Below are positions 1 through 13,400 of a stretch of 64,000 bases of DNA, piece by piece; within the stretch, counting starts at the first letter, position 1; each line of letters begins with the position of its first letter. Source of the stretch: Aphrocallistes beatrix (Eukaryota; Porifera; Hexactinellida; Sceptrulophora; Aphrocallistidae); assembly GCA_963281255.1 (NCBI GenBank), contig OY725488.1, forward strand, positions 11,629,524-11,693,523, written 5' to 3'. The notes under the pieces were generated by a model. It did not search any database and was not told where the DNA came from. It worked only from the letters and a program-made list of their open reading frames with translations. Both the position numbers and the translations under genes were made by a program.

Positions 1-3000
1 CTTTCTCGATGAGACCTTCCTTCTGTCTTTCAAAGGATTTGAGATACGTCTTCTCTTCATCAATGGCCCGCTTGTAAGTCTGTAGGGCAGTGATCTCTTT
101 CAAAATTCTCATTTTCTCCTCGGTTTGGGTGTGCATACTCGGGACAGTCTCAGATAGGTTCGATTCACTCTCTGCCACTTCTCTTTCCAGTTCGGTCTGA
201 AGAAGAAGAATTCTCTCCTGGGCCCGAGTAAGATCAGTTCGACTCTGCTCCCTTTCAGTCTCCACACCTCTCATATCTTCCCTCAAATTCTCTACATCTC
301 TCACTCTCAAACCCAACTCCGCTCTAACCCTATCTACCTCAACACGCTTCCCTTCCACCTCTTCTCTCAGCGAGATAATAACACTATCTGCCTCGCTCTA
401 CCTCTCTCAGCCTCTCATCCATCCCACTCGCCTCACTCTCAGATCTCTCCCGCACGGACTGGAGTTGTGACGTCATGACAGACACTTGCTGCTCCACAGC
501 TGATTTCTCACCTCTCAAAGCGATCAGCTGACTCTCCAACTCTCCTACTCTACCCTGGAGCACAGAGTTCTCTCGCAACAGCGCCGCTCTCTGCTCTCGC
601 GACTCAGCACTGTCTCTCTTAAGAGCGGACAGCTCCGGTCTAATCTCATCCAACTCTGCACTCACTCTACTCAGGTCTGATTCTAGCCTATCTCTGGTTC
701 CTCCAGAGCTGACTAGCTGGGCTGCTAACTCCTGTTTCTCTCTCTCTACAGCTGACAGCTGGTTGCTAGCAGTTAGATTCTGCTGGAATTGCTCTGTGAG
801 TTGCCTCTTCTCGCTTTGCTTCCTCGCCAGCAGTTCCTTCATCTCGGATATCTCCGTGTGATTACTCCTCAGCTCATTCTCTAACACTCTAGCCTTCTCT
901 CTCAGAGATTCTCTCTCTTGTTCAAGCTGCTCCACTTGATGTGTGAAGTGTCGAGAGAGACCCTACACAGTTATATGAATTTAACGTTTAAGAAATAAGT
1001 TATTTGATTCAATTAATAATTTCGGAAATATCATTTATGAAAGGTGAAATTCAGTGATACATTTTTTTTAAAAAAAATCTAAAAAACAAAGTAATTATAC
1101 CAAAAATAAGTAAGACTGGTTTGGTAGAAACTCGAAAAGTCGGAGCATTCTAACTCAGCGAACTCTATAATTGCTGAGATTAATCATATTGCAACAGAAC
1201 CCTTGGATAATACAGAGCTAAGACAAGTCCAGTAGAACCTCCATAACTTCTCAGCACCCCACTTAGAATTGTGTGCAATAATCACAATATAATTAGCCAA
1301 AACGATTTGAATAAATCGATTTATAGAAAATTTAAATGTCATTTTAGGTTTACAAAATTTGTCAATTTTCAAAATTTTGATGCGTAATGATGACGTCATA
1401 ACAGAGTGATGAGTCATCATTTTTTATGATAGTTGCATCATATGTGAGATATATCAATATACACATTCTATTAAAATTTTAGCCTTCTATCACCTAAAAT
1501 GGCGGTGAAATGATAACTTTCTCTCGTTTCTAATGATGAATTCAATGGATTTATGAAATATTTCCATGGTGGATGAAAGGTATCTGGTGCTAAATCGTCA
1601 TAGGACATCGATGATAAAGACATTTTTTACAGAAGTAGCGACCTTGATTCTCGATTTTCGCTGCGTGCCAGGACAAATTTTTCCCCATAAAACTTACCAT
1701 ACAAAACACAGTTCCAGGTCTTAGACTGGAAAAGTTTTCTAAAATCATCGAGAATATTCGATTTAGAATCTCTAAAGACCATAATAGCTAAGATTGTTTG
1801 AGTATGAATCATTTTATACATAATGAAGCTTGTATCAGAACTTATGAGCCACCCTGTATGATAAATTATTTGTTTACTTTTGTTTACAATATATACATAA
1901 AGTAAACAAATTACAAAAATAGGCTAGAGACTAGCTTCCAACGGTTGACATGGGGTGTTTAGTGCTGTAGATTTCGAATATTATATCTTCGGATCCATAT
2001 GAGAAATTATTTGTTACCCTTTGTTACAATATTTATATAAAATGAAAAAATTCCGAAATAGGTTAGATTGAGTAACTTCAGGCGCCCGCAGGAGGACTCT
2101 GCGGACACGAAGTGTCCGTAAGCCGCGCAGCACAAGCAAGCGAAGCGCGCTTGTCTATATAATAGATGGATTTTGGTTCAGAGAAATGGATACGTACTAA
2201 ACAAGAACGTATTATCCGAGTACATACTAACCGAGTTCTACTGTACCTCATGGGAGATAAATTATTCAATGTCTGTTTCTACTCATGAACGCACCAGTTT
2301 CTCTTTCTCTCTACTCGCCAGAATCTCTCTGTTCTCCCCTCTCTCCTCTGCCAGAGCATCCACCTCTCTTCCCCTCTCAGCCAGCATTCTCTCCAGCCCT
2401 GACACCTTAGTCTCTGCCTCCTGCAGTCTCTGCAGCAGAGACACTCTCTCTCGCTCCCAGTCCCCACTCCTTCCTCCCGCAGCAGACCTAGCCTCCAGTC
2501 CCTCTACTCGAGACGTCAGCTGTCTCTCACTCTCCAACGCCTAACAAGAAGAACACAAATTGAATTATGTGCACAGTAGAACTCGGATAAGAGTACCCTT
2601 CCGGGAAGCGGAAAAAAGTACCTACTAACCGAGTTGATATGACATAGGAATCTTTATATATAGTCAAGTCAAAATAGGAATTAAATAGTCCCAACAAATG
2701 TTCACAGAAAAAGTAGAACCTTAAAATAGGATATCTTCCTCTTCTATCATTTCGAAATTATTATTCAAAACTCTTCGACACTTACAGAGAAAAAACTCCA
2801 GGCACGAGAATTTTATAAAAATTCTAATTCCTAATTCCTACCTCTGCGTTGGTCTAATTACCAAATTAAAAAAACGTTGGTATAACTCCTAGCATCACGC
2901 TAGTTGGCCAAATTCCTACCTAAACGTTGATCTTATTCCGCTGCCCCTTTTGAAATAAAAACAACCGTTGGTCAAATTCCTACTCGGCAAAAACGGTTGG

Positions 3001-6000
3001 TCTGATTCCTAACATCATACTTGTTGGTTTAATTCCCAATTAAGCGTTGGTCAAATTCGCGATCCCAAGATAATATCCTTCGATAGAGCCTTGGCCCAAT
3101 CAAGCCTGAATGGCGGACACTTCGTCGCTCGGACATTTCGTCATGGAATTTTCGTTTTCTAAAATGCCCTTTTCGCACCTAGTGATTTTCCAATTAAAAT
3201 GCCTCATTTTCACCCTTTTTTTCAAACATAGTCCACTCAAATGCCTCACTTTCCGTTCCTTACACATTAGTGCCGTTCATTCTAGTCTCTAATGAGACAA
3301 AAGTTCGGGACGAAGTGTCGGATTACCATCAAGCCTACGGAGGCTGTCCTGTGCTGAACTCACCACATCTCTCTCCTCGCTGGTCCTATCCACTTCGCAC
3401 TGCAGCTGCTGCAGCTCAGCTCTGTACTGCTGGTAGTACTGTGCACCTGCTCACTCGCCTGCTGCTCCACTCTGGCCTTGTACGCCGCAAACCCTCCCAC
3501 CACCTCGTCACTCCCGCCACTCTCATTGGACAGCTGTAGCCTCGCTTCCAGCTGCTCTACGTGGTACTTGTACTGCTTGGTCAGCTCTTCTGATAAGAGG
3601 GACAGCTCTCTCGACTTCTCTTCCTCTCCTAAAGCCTAGCAGATAAAGCTATGCTACAGTATGCACACATATATTCATCTTCATAATCTTATATATCAAA
3701 ACTCTAGGATATGTTTGTTTGACGGAATTAAATGAAGAATTGGTAAGTGTAGAGATATGAAGATTAGCTTGTAGGTGTTAAATGATTAGTCTATGATTAT
3801 TAAGTTCGAATATCCAAGCGAAATTTTGACAGTGCAAAAAAATAAAGGAAAAATCACACATTTCTATCAATAAACAATGGCTTCACTTTCACAATAGAAA
3901 TCATTGTAGTCTATATAATACTAGACTATTGTTATTAAACTTAATTGAAACCAATAACTTATATAGATATCTTCATTTTATTAAAGTGTATAGCAATAAA
4001 AAGGTTATGTATACATTTTCACACCTTTAGATGTACATTTTCCTTTTGACGAATTTTTTAAAATATGCTAGATATTAGCTTTCAAAGGGGATCCTCTAGC
4101 TGACTGCCTCCCAATCATGTTCCAACGTCAATGGACTCATATATTGGTTGAAAGGGGGAAGGAGGGCCTAATTCTACTCAGCCTATGAGCCCAGATAATC
4201 CGGTCAATCATGCTAGTAGACTGGAACGCTATTTTCTGAACTGAGACTGTTTAGAAGTAAATTGAGTGGTGCTTGCTTACAAGACCGCCTTAAAGACATT
4301 ACACATAGTTTTAGCTGAAATGTATCAGCTTATGAGTATCAGGTAGAATAGATTTACGAGGAATGCGGGTTTAAGGTTTGTATATTCAGTTCAGGGTCGG
4401 CACCACTAGAAGTGTCCTGTGTGATCTATACCCAGGTGATACAGAATAGTGATCACACTCCTATGTTACCTAATTGTACAGGATATATCTTCCATAAATG
4501 GACACACAGTTTCAGAGAAATTCCTCTTAGGACATACATGCCCGATAGAACATGGCGCAGGCCATGGTGTTCCTTCTAATTTTCGGGGACATGACTTCTG
4601 GCGGGGAAGACAGTCGAGATTCTGGAGACCTAAATGAAGTTACGGGGGGAAAGGTCTAAACTAGCATTTTTCACATTTTAATGTAGATTTTCAATCAAAA
4701 ATATTATGGATTCCGGTGAGCACTCATCCCGGAATTCTTGAGGGAGTACTGACTCTATGCATAGGTATCAGCTCACTTGGGACTCAGTGCGTAGACAAAC
4801 CTTAACACTTGCATGCCCATAGCGAAAGTGAAAGTAAATTGAAAGTGAAAATGAAAATGGGGTCATTTCTATTTATACCTTTGACCCCAAAGGCATTGCA
4901 GGGTTAAAACCGGTCACAAGACACAAATAAATGATCTCATTAGAAACTGAATTAATAGAAGTTATTTATTCGGAGAAGAATGGTTAGAACAGGAATGAAA
5001 TATGGTTAGATTATCTAAGAAACAGCACTACACTAGACACAAGAACAAGTTCCGTACATACCAACTTGAACCATGATAAAAGCGGGACATAATCGTAAAA
5101 TTTCATGTAAAAACGGGACACTACAGGGTGGCTTTTAAGTTCTGTCCCAAGCTTCATTAGGTATAAAATTTCTTAAACTCAAACAATCTTAGTTATTATG
5201 GTCTTTAGAGATTGTAATTCGAATATTCTCAATGATTTTATAAGATTTTTCGAGTCTAAGAACTGGAACTGTGTTTTGTATGGTGAGTTTTGCGAAAAAA
5301 ATATGTGTCCTGGAACGCAGCGAAAATCGAGAATCAGGGCCACTGCTTCTGTAAAAAATGTCTCGATAATCGATTTTCCATGGCGATTTAGCACCAGATA
5401 CCTTCCATTCACCATTGAAATATTTCACAAATCCATTGAATTCATTATCAGAAACGAGATAAAGTTATTATTTCACGACTTCAAATTACAGTAGAGTTCG
5501 CTTATTAGCAAGTCGGGTTTTGCACGAGAAAAACTTGCTAATAAGCGAACTCTACTGTAGGTACATTATGCAAAATCACCCAAAATGGCACTTTTTTTCA
5601 CATCACAAAAAAATCTAATCCAAAAGGTTCTCAATACATACTGATCTAAACATTCTATATTTCTACAAATTTAGATTATTCGAGGAAAATGTGAGAGCTA
5701 ATTTGTTCTGAAATTTGAAGACTCTAGAAAGATAATTTGAAAAGCAGTGGTCCCTGATTCTCGATTTTCGCTGCGAGCCAGGACACATATTTTTTCACAA
5801 AACTCACCATACAAAACACAGTTCCAGTTCTTAGACTCGAAAATTCTTATAAAATCATTGAGAATATTCGAATTACAATCTCTAAAGATCATAATAACTA
5901 AGATTGTTTGAGTTTAAGAAATTTTATACCTAATAAAGCTTGGGACAGAACTTAAAAGCCACCCAGTAGAAGAAATTAGCCCATAAAAAAGAGATAAAAA

Positions 6001-6343
6001 CAAGACAGTTAGCATGCATGAAGTTCATAGTCAATAATTTGGTTTATTAAAGGACAAAAATAGTCTCAGACAGTACACCTTTAACAATGGGACTAATATG
6101 ATACTTGAACTCACCTTTAGCTCTGATATCTTCGATTTCTCTCGCGTGACTCTCGTTCAGTTCTCCTAACCTCTTCTCCACTTCTGATTGGACAGCAGCG
6201 GTCCAGTCAGCTGACTCCTTCACACCTCTCAGCTGTTCCTGTCTGCGTCTGGAGACAAACTCTCTCCCTTGCTTGGCTAGAATCTCTCTCTGCTCTGAAG
6301 AGAGATGAGAGAACTTACTCTCATCTCCTCCTACCTCAGACAT
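1..6343 (-). CDS. Coiled-coil protein, N-terminal part (gene continues past left edge)
   Basis: Four exons read leftwards: 6343-6115 (ATG at 6343), 3628-3364, 2540-2295 and 962 to the window edge. Donors (gtgagt, gtgagt, gtgcgt) and acceptors (ttag, ttag, gtag) are visible. The product is almost wholly charged heptad-like sequence rich in E, K, R, Q and L, so a long rod-like coiled coil is the only safe prediction; it resembles golgin, centrosomal and myosin-tail proteins in general and I do not recognise the family. Two lesions are apparent. Exon 2 is 265 bases and is one base short of the length needed to join the flanking phases; the coiled-coil frame changes near 3445. In exon 4 the frame ends at a stop at 384-386, but one surplus base near 395 separates it from a second coiled-coil frame open to base 1. 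These may be assembly errors or decay. Exons are GC-richer than introns. No transmembrane segment is seen. Confidence 0.7.
963..2294. repeat. Repeat-filled intron of the coiled-coil gene
   Basis: It holds a fragment of the CRE/AP-1-motif repeat (about 1340-1515), a single arm of the GTGGCTTTTAAGTTCTGTCC fold-back family (about 1530-1855), the GC-rich tail of the CRE repeat (about 2082-2160) and a MITE whose right end reads CCGAGTTCTACTG before TA (about 2168-2247). No coding exon was seen. Confidence 0.55.
2573..3325. repeat. Intron repeats: pogo-like MITE, ACGTTGGTC repeats, GGCGGACACTTCGTC MITE
   Basis: A CAGTAGAACTCGG end lies at 2576 with a decayed opposite end near 2640. From 2825 to 3055 phrases like CGTTGGTCAAATTCCTA recur at irregular 30-60 bp spacing. 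From about 3111 to 3325 a small element has inverted ends GGCGGACACTTCGTC and GACGAAGTGTCGG; one end of the same family recurs at 38872. Confidence 0.5.
5124..5968. mobile_element. Fold-back element with a nested 69-bp pogo-like hairpin
   Basis: The left arm begins CAGGGTGGCTTTTAAGTTCT and the right arm ends with its complement near 5967; the arms are about 220-250 bp. A 69-bp element sits between them at 5489-5557: perfect 24-bp inverted ends starting CAGTAGAGTTCGCTTATTAG, flanked by TA on both sides, with almost no loop. Single arms of the larger family occur at about 1530-1855 and 43815-44000. The open frames here are palindromic and I do not regard them as genes. The rest of the intron (3629-5123, 5969-6114) shows only short repeat scraps. 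Confidence 0.65.
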
Positions 6344-6539
6344 ATACTCTACCTACCTACCTAGCTGATGTATACTGTAAATGCAATGCTATTGCATTAA
6401 GTCGAAGCCGGGTTTTTCTTACTTCTTTACAGGTTCAAACTGTATTAAAATACCGATGGACAGTAACATATATATTTGGGTCATTTATACCAGAAATATT
6501 GTGAAAATAAGAAAAACCGGGGAGAAAAAAATGATGACT

Positions 6540-6728
6540 GTGCATGCCAACTTGAGGCATGAAAAAAGCGGGATGTAGTGTTGAAGTCGCGCATGGCGGC
6601 AGCAATAGAAAAGTATTGTCTGGAATTTTTAAAAAAAGCGTGACATAGGAGAAATTTCATAAGAAAACGGGAAACTCGTGAAAATTAGCTTAAGAAAAGG
6701 GTGAAAAAACGGGACGGTTGGCATGAAT
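6540..6728. mobile_element. GCGGGAC-type MITE (full copy)
   Basis: About 190 bp with short inverted ends CATGCCAAC and GTTGGCATG. The interior repeats the phrases AAAGCGGGAC and AAACGGGAC. Other copies lie at about 17820-17950, 24340-24555, 26338-26500, 28193-28383 (inverted), 55245-55440 and, split by a later insertion, 22975-24080. It has no coding capacity. Confidence 0.65.
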
Positions 6729-6929
6729 GCATTTGCACACGACATGGCCAGCCCCCCTCCAGGTTTGGAGCCTGTGGGGGGGGCTGTGGTGCTGGGCAGT
6801 GGAGCAGTGGAGGAAGCTGTGGTATGGCAGGACTCCACACAAACTTATAGGTTACAACTAAACTCAAAATTATGTTAATTGAGTCTAAATATATATCCCA
6901 ATTACATTTTTCATCCACTCTGCACTTTT

Positions 6930-7170
6930 TTAGGATAGTTATATCATATGTGAGATATATTAATATACAGATTCTATTAAAATTTCAGCAATCTATCACC
7001 TAAAATGGCTTAGTAATAGTCCAAAAACTGAAATGTCTATTTTAAAAGGTGACAATGACGTCATAATTCGATGATGAGTCAACATTTTCGTCTGAGGTCA
7101 GAACTTAGTGGAGTCATAATCAAAAGACTCCCACATGCCAAAAACCAGCTTTCTGTGCCTCGCAGTTTCT
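6930..7170. repeat. Fragment of the CRE/AP-1-motif repeat
   Basis: It contains TGACGTCA and TGAGTCA separated by about 16 bases, followed by the CTTTCTGTGCCTCGCAGTTT phrase found in the longer copies at 16490-17815, 43100-43645 and 53965-54485. It is a partial copy only. Confidence 0.55.
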
Positions 7171-7267
7171 TCAATCATATATAGATATATACATATGCAA
7201 TCTGTTTTGATACATTTTGAACAAACACACTATTTAGAATTCAGAAAAACTAATCATTCATTTAGGT

Positions 7268-7643
7268 CAGTGGTTCCCAACGGGAGCTCTACCGCCCCCC
7301 AGGGGGCGTTTGCTTGCCTCAGGGGGGCGCTGGAGAGGAAGGGGCGTTGTGGGGAACGTTGAGAAGGGAGCACTGAATAAGAATTTAATGTTATATATGT
7401 AAATATCATTGTAACATTGTAGTGTTGCTCAATTACAAGCTGCCTACAAGAAAATTATTCATCAATCAGAATATATCCAATGTATTATGTCTCAGTTTTG
7501 GATCAACAGTTACAGATGGCTTCTTATCGAGGAATTATAAAAAGGGATTCTACTCTGACTTAATAAACAATGAAGTAAGGGGGCCTTCTGAAAGTTTCAA
7601 GCACTTTAGGGGGCGTTACAAAGAAAAAGGATGGGAAACACTG
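7268..7643. mobile_element. hAT-type MITE with 8-bp target duplication
   Basis: The ends read CAGTGGTTCCCAAC and GGGAAACACTG, a typical hAT terminal inverted repeat. It is flanked by ATTTAGGT (7260-7267) and ATTTAGGC (7644-7651), a 7/8 match to an 8-bp target-site duplication. The interior is GC-rich near the left end with G-runs. No transposase is present. Confidence 0.75.
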
Positions 7644-9132
7644 ATTTAGGCAAAGGGATCAGGAAAAAATAATCAATTTCAGGAAGGGGACTCTTAATTC
7701 ATTTAGGCAAACTCTAAATAATAAGTGTCACATCATACAAAATGTTTGAAACTAGATATACTTTTAATTCCTTACCACATATAGAGTAAGACATATAGAG
7801 TAGAGTTTGGGTTAATATTATGCTAATCGTAAATTTTCATGCGGGGACTATAGCTAGAATTGGTCGAATCCCAATGGAATTTACCAAGCCAATATTAGCT
7901 GTCAATGGTGAGTCGACACTAGCTTCCATCTAGAAAGTTTCTCATCTACCAACTTGGTTATCTTGATTCTTTTACTTAATGTCAACCGATACAATTTGAT
8001 TAGTTAATTATCTCCAAACCTTGTCACTGATACGTATGACTCTTAGACAAATCTCCCTCTGAACTTAATATAACATGTTGTTGTGTACTGCTCTTTAGTT
8101 CAATATTGTGCTGTAAGACAGTTTTACTTACAAATCATATGATGTAAGATTAGCAGTGTTTGGATGAGTTGATCTTGTGGATGCTAGTAAACAACCACAC
8201 GACACAACTAGTGCCATCTCCACGTTATCATCAATTGCTTCGTAGAAGAGGTGGCACGAGAATAACCACATTAACATTCAACTTAACAAGGTTCAATCCA
8301 CTCGAGTGGATAGTGTGTAGCGTAGGGAGAGAGTATATAAATAGCTGTAATGAGTTGGATCCAGAATAAACTCTCTAATCAACAGAACTCAAATATAAAC
8401 TAAACAAACGCTAATTTGAAGACAGAACTACTTCAAGCTTTACATTTCAAGTGAGTTATAGACTGAATTCTATAAATAGAATATTTAAACTGTTTCAATT
8501 TCACACTATATTATTATGCTCACCATCTCGTTTCAAAATTAGCTGTTAGATCATAATTCTAATTCACTAAGTTTTTCAGAATCCCGCCCGAACCCCGAAA
8601 CTGTTTCTGAGCTGATCCGACTCTATTCTAATATTAGTACAACCGTAATGTATGATTTTAATTGTCTACTGGAAATTTTCAATTATAGTACAAACCCCAA
8701 TTTATAGGATTCCCCGCCTAAGATTGAATACCGCGACACAGTCCTGGTGAACATATTTGACCTCGTTCGTTTATAGTTTTTTTCAAATTAACTTCCAATT
8801 TTGTTGCGTTTCCGCGATTTGGATTATCCAACTATTATTCATACAAGCTCTGACTTGTAACCTCACTTACTTCATTGAAAGGAATGTGTCTTACATTGGA
8901 ATTGTATACTTCTGAATTCGGCGAAGAAGATACCAAATACTTGAAAATAATAGATAATTGAACCCTTGCACTCATATACTTCTGAAAGGTTTTTTTGTTT
9001 TCAGCGCGAAGTTAAAACTGAGCAAGAGTTGTGTTTTAAAAACACAACGATAAAGAGTAAATTTTATGAGTAAATATAATCAAATTTGAATTTTTAGCTT
9101 TTTTTTTTAAAAATTTTTGAATCGACAATAAA
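7644..9132. other. Non-coding stretch, possible solo LTR
   Basis: No gene seen. Around 8075-8480 there is a TATA-like GTATATAAATAG at about 8335 followed some 30 bp later by AATAAA, an arrangement seen in LTRs. I could not find matching LTR ends or internal coding, so this reading is weak. Confidence 0.25.
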
Positions 9133-9500
9133 CTAGTAGTAGGCACTGACCATTGGCACTGATCATAGAAGCTACCCATAGGGACCGACGATATAAACTG
9201 ACAATAGACACTGACTATTGGCACTGATCATAGAAGCTACCCATGGGAACCGACGATATAAACTGACAATACACACTGACTATTGGAACTGATCATAGAA
9301 GCTACCCATAGGGACCGACGATATAAACTGACAATAGTCACTGACTATTGGAACTGATCATAGAAGCTACCCATAGGGACCGACGATATAAACTGACAAT
9401 AGTCACTGACTATTGGAACTGATCATAGAAGCTACCCATAGGGACCGAGGATATAAACTGACAATAGTCACTGACTATTGGAACTGATCATGGAAGCTAA
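9133..9500. repeat. Tandem array, 65-bp unit, about 5.6 copies
   Basis: The anchor ACCGACG recurs at 9184, 9249, 9314, 9379 and (as ACCGAGG) 9444, an exact 65-bp period. Each unit includes CTGATCATAGAAGCTACCCA. Copies differ by a few substitutions. It is a minisatellite, not a CRISPR: the repeats abut with no spacers. Confidence 0.9.
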
Positions 9501-10465
9501 TTTTTATAAATATTTAGAATCCTCTTTGGAGGTTTGGGGAGGTACAATTACTTGAGAACGGTCAATATTTGAATATCTCCAGAGTATATACTTACCAACC
9601 CCTCTTGAAAATTTCCCTGGATTTTAAATGAAGCCGAATATATGTAATAAAGATTTTGAAATACACAAGCAAACTATTTAGGGAAAGGTTCATCGTATAT
9701 AATGTAACCTTACTCATCAAATAATCACTTGATCAAAATAATAGAACAATTTTCGAAATTCGTTATCCAGGAAATTTTCCTGGATTCCTGGAAGACTAAA
9801 TAATGAGGAACATCAGTAAATTCTATAAACTAGATTCCATTAATGGAAATTATTATAGACTAGTTAAAGGCTCAAAATCCCTGGATCCCTGGATCCCTGG
9901 ATCATAAGTCATTTCCCTGGAGGGTTGGTAAGTATGAGGGTATAGACTGGGTCCACAACTCAACACCAGGGGGGCATCCTGGCATTTGCGCCTAGTTTGA
10001 TTCTACGTCCTCGGATTTCTTTCGAACACCTAAGCCAAAATCATAGGAAGGCCCCGGTTTGGAAAATTCCTGTAACCGCTCCAGACTCCACAGTATAGGC
10101 TGGGTGAATTCTGCCAAATGAGTTAGTGCTTAAATCGATTAATAGTCTTGTCGTATCAATTTGATCAGAAGAGTTCAGTTTTAACTTCAAAACCCCAGTT
10201 GTGCTGAATCAAATTCAAACTTCAATAAATTATTAATATCAGTGAATGCATAGACCTTTCATTTAGAGTTTTATCTAGCTTTTTTATGATTTAGACCTAA
10301 GTCCCTCTGATTATTTTCATGCGCTTGTTTTATTTTGTTTTGTTACTCCACATCCTCCACCTAAATATGATTCCATCAAATAACAAAGATGACTCATTAT
10401 CTTCACATTTCTAAGTTCCACATGAGTAGAGTTCTACTCTATTTATACTGTTTGTGTTTCTACAG
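9501..10465. other. Upstream region of the NACHT-LRR gene
   Basis: No coding sequence. A dispersed element at about 9955-10095 (GGGGGGCATCCTGGCATTTG region) recurs inverted at about 18570-18690. The last bases before the ATG, TTTCTACAG, look like a 3' splice site, so a 5' non-coding exon or a trans-splice acceptor may lie here. Confidence 0.4.
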
Positions 10466-13400
10466 ATGTCGTTGAGTGAAATATCCATCTTGACGAAGCT
10501 TACGCGTAGCCTGACGAACGACGACGTGAAGAAACTGCACGACTCACTCTCAGTGCCAGACGGTGTCTGTGACAGAACGTGTGAAGTGGTCGATTTCCTT
10601 CTCGCACTGAAAGGATGGAGAGGATTGGACAAGTACCGATTCTACCTCTCTCTCCAATCCATACGACCTGATTTGGTGCAGCTAGCTCTGAATATAGCCT
10701 GGCTGTGTGTCGGGTATCCAGGAACAGAAGAAGCCACGTCCCAGACCATAACTATCAAGAGTCTGATCGAATTCCTGAAGTCAGAAGTCTCGATGAAGAA
10801 CTTGAAACTGATCCAGATGAGCTACGGAGAGGAAACGAGCGAGGTTCGGTTTGAAAATGTCTTAAAGTTGATGTTAGACAATAAAGTAATCGAGAAAAAT
10901 CTAACAAATCTGTCAGAAGTGCTCTGTGGCATGGAACGTAACGACATCGCAATGAAAATGAATCCTTTCAAGGGAGGATTTACAGAGATGTCTGAACAAG
11001 AATTCACTTCTAAATTCAGGAAAGAATTGACTCGCATTGGAAAGCAAATAGTCGAATGGGAAACTAACGTGAAAAACTACCTCGAAACCCAGTTCAGAGA
11101 TGTGAAACAGATGTTGGGGAGTGATACTGCTGTCAGTCTAGAGAAGGTGTACGTCGATCTGACAATACTCAAGCAGAAACCGAGAAAGGTGAAACTGGAA
11201 GATGAGACGACGTATAACGAAATTGCATATTTGAGGAAAATTGCGAATAAAGAAGTTGAAGTAAGTCCGATAAACTTCACTGAAGAACTGGAATCCTGCG
11301 ACCCGTCCAAGCCAGAAATTTGGTGTTTCATCGGAAACCCCGGTTGCGGGAAAACATTCCTGTGCAACCGCACAGCACTGAGATTCGGGAATAACGAAGT
11401 GTCCAGATTCTCCTACTCTCTGTGCATCCCCTGCAGGAAGAAAGAGTGGCACGAGATGGAGTCTTCGCGTGTGGACGCAGGTTTCCCAATCACCACCGAA
11501 TTCGTTTGTCAATGGCTTTGCCTCGGTCTACCAGTCGGTCCCAGTTGGACGACACAACTGGCGAAACACATCACGGAGACGGACGGAGAAGGACTGCTAC
11601 TCATCGTAGACAGTCTGGACGAATTCACGAAAGATGTCCCCTTCGACAAAACTCTTCTCTTCCTCCTCCTGACCAGACAGACTCTGACACGGTCCTTCAT
11701 CCTACTGACCAGCAGGCCTGGCGCCTGGACAGATGTGTCGACTTCGCACCACCTCCACATCTCCACCTTCTTCCAGGTGTTGGGGTTCTCTCCTGCACAG
11801 AGGGACCTGTACTTCGAGAAGCAATTTGAGGACACTTCCCTGTTCGATCGGTGCACTGGTCTCCTCGATCGTTACGACGAGATGAAACAGCTGTCTCTGA
11901 TTCCAGTGAACGCGTCCCTGTTCGCTGCCCTGCTCAAAAGTGAAGACGGAGCTCGCATCCACACACTGACACAACTCTACTACGAGCTGACTCTGTACCT
12001 GATACGGAGACAGCTGGACCGAATGGGATTCGATGAGCTGACCCAAGTGAATGAAATCTGTGAGCTGGATAGCGGCGTTGTGGAATGTCTGCACGAGATC
12101 GGTTGTATTGCGTTCCAGGGCGTGGCCATGAGGGAGATGATCTCCGACAAAAAGGTGCCACTGCAAATTGGAAGTGTGAAAATGACTAGCCACTGTCTGG
12201 GTCTGGTGCACGAATATGTGAGGGAGGAGAAGATGGGTCACTTCACGAAGGTTTGGTCATTCGCTCATTTGACCATTCAAGAGTTCATTGGCGCCATCTG
12301 GCTTCGTAGCACGAAATGGCACGACCAGTGTCTGTCCGTGAGGTTCATTGTGCACACGAACGACGTGTTCTCCCAGTTCCGCATGGTGGTGAGGTTCCTG
12401 TGTGGACTGTTGTCCGACGAGTCAATGAATGTGTTTTATCTCCTTTATAAACACGTGACACCTCGCCCTGTTCCCATCTCCCAACTTCCTGAATGTGTCC
12501 AACTCAGGTTTCAAAGTCGTGATTTATTCGGATACACAGACTGGAGTGAATTCACAGAAAAGTTTCTCCAGCTGAACGCCATGTTACGCGAATCGAACTC
12601 TGAATCCATTTCGAAATATTTCAACGCGTGCAGACGTTTCCTGCCTGAATCAATCTGTTTGTACATTCTGAGTGCTGTGACTCCCAACGAGTGGATCTGT
12701 TTCCTCGAATCCCTGCCACTTCTCAGCCACATCCACCTCATTTATGTGGATTCTGATTACGTCACTCCGGAACAACTCTTCCATCTATTAGAGTCCGTTG
12801 AACAATGCTCTGTGGATTGTGTAGCTTTGGATTTATCCTATAAATCTAACACAGAGGTTCTTCCTTATGCGAATGCAATCCAACGCACTCAGCTGTCTAA
12901 CACTAAGCTAAGTTTAGACCTGGAGTATAGTAAGCTAACTGAAACTGAAACAGTTAAAGCCTTATTCTCCTCCTCAGCCAATCAGATTCTATCAGGCCTG
13001 CGTTTATGTAATAATGAATTTCCTCCTGACACTTACAGTCTGCTAGCCAATCAGATTTCGACTTGTCAGAACTTAGAATATATTCACAGTGAAACCTCTG
13101 AAATTGAAGTTCTATTTTCAGCTCTTTCCTCTGCCACACACTTCAATGGATTACACCTCGACATTCCCACTGAATACCATCAACAGCTGTTCTCTCTGCT
13201 GCCTACACTCTCTAACCTCAGAGAAATAGAATGGGATGACTACTCTATTCTACCTCACATAACACACCTCTCTACTCTGTCCTTCCTACTTATAGGATAT
13301 TATCAGGATACTCGTGTCAACCTCTCAGACAGTCTGCTACAGCTGCTAAACTCAAACAGACACTCAATCAGAGTATTGGAATTATGGAATTTAGAGGAGA

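Noticed and set aside
5179..5494. Open frames of about 80-100 codons in both directions
   Set aside because: They lie in arms of an inverted repeat found several times in the window, with no recognisable domain.
8075..8480. Solo LTR of a retrotransposon
   Set aside because: TATA-like and AATAAA signals are suggestive, but no paired LTR, primer-binding site or target duplication could be seen; kept only as a weak remark.
9133..9500. Regular repeats suggestive of a CRISPR-like array
   Set aside because: The 65-bp units abut with no unique spacers, and the window is eukaryotic; it is a minisatellite.
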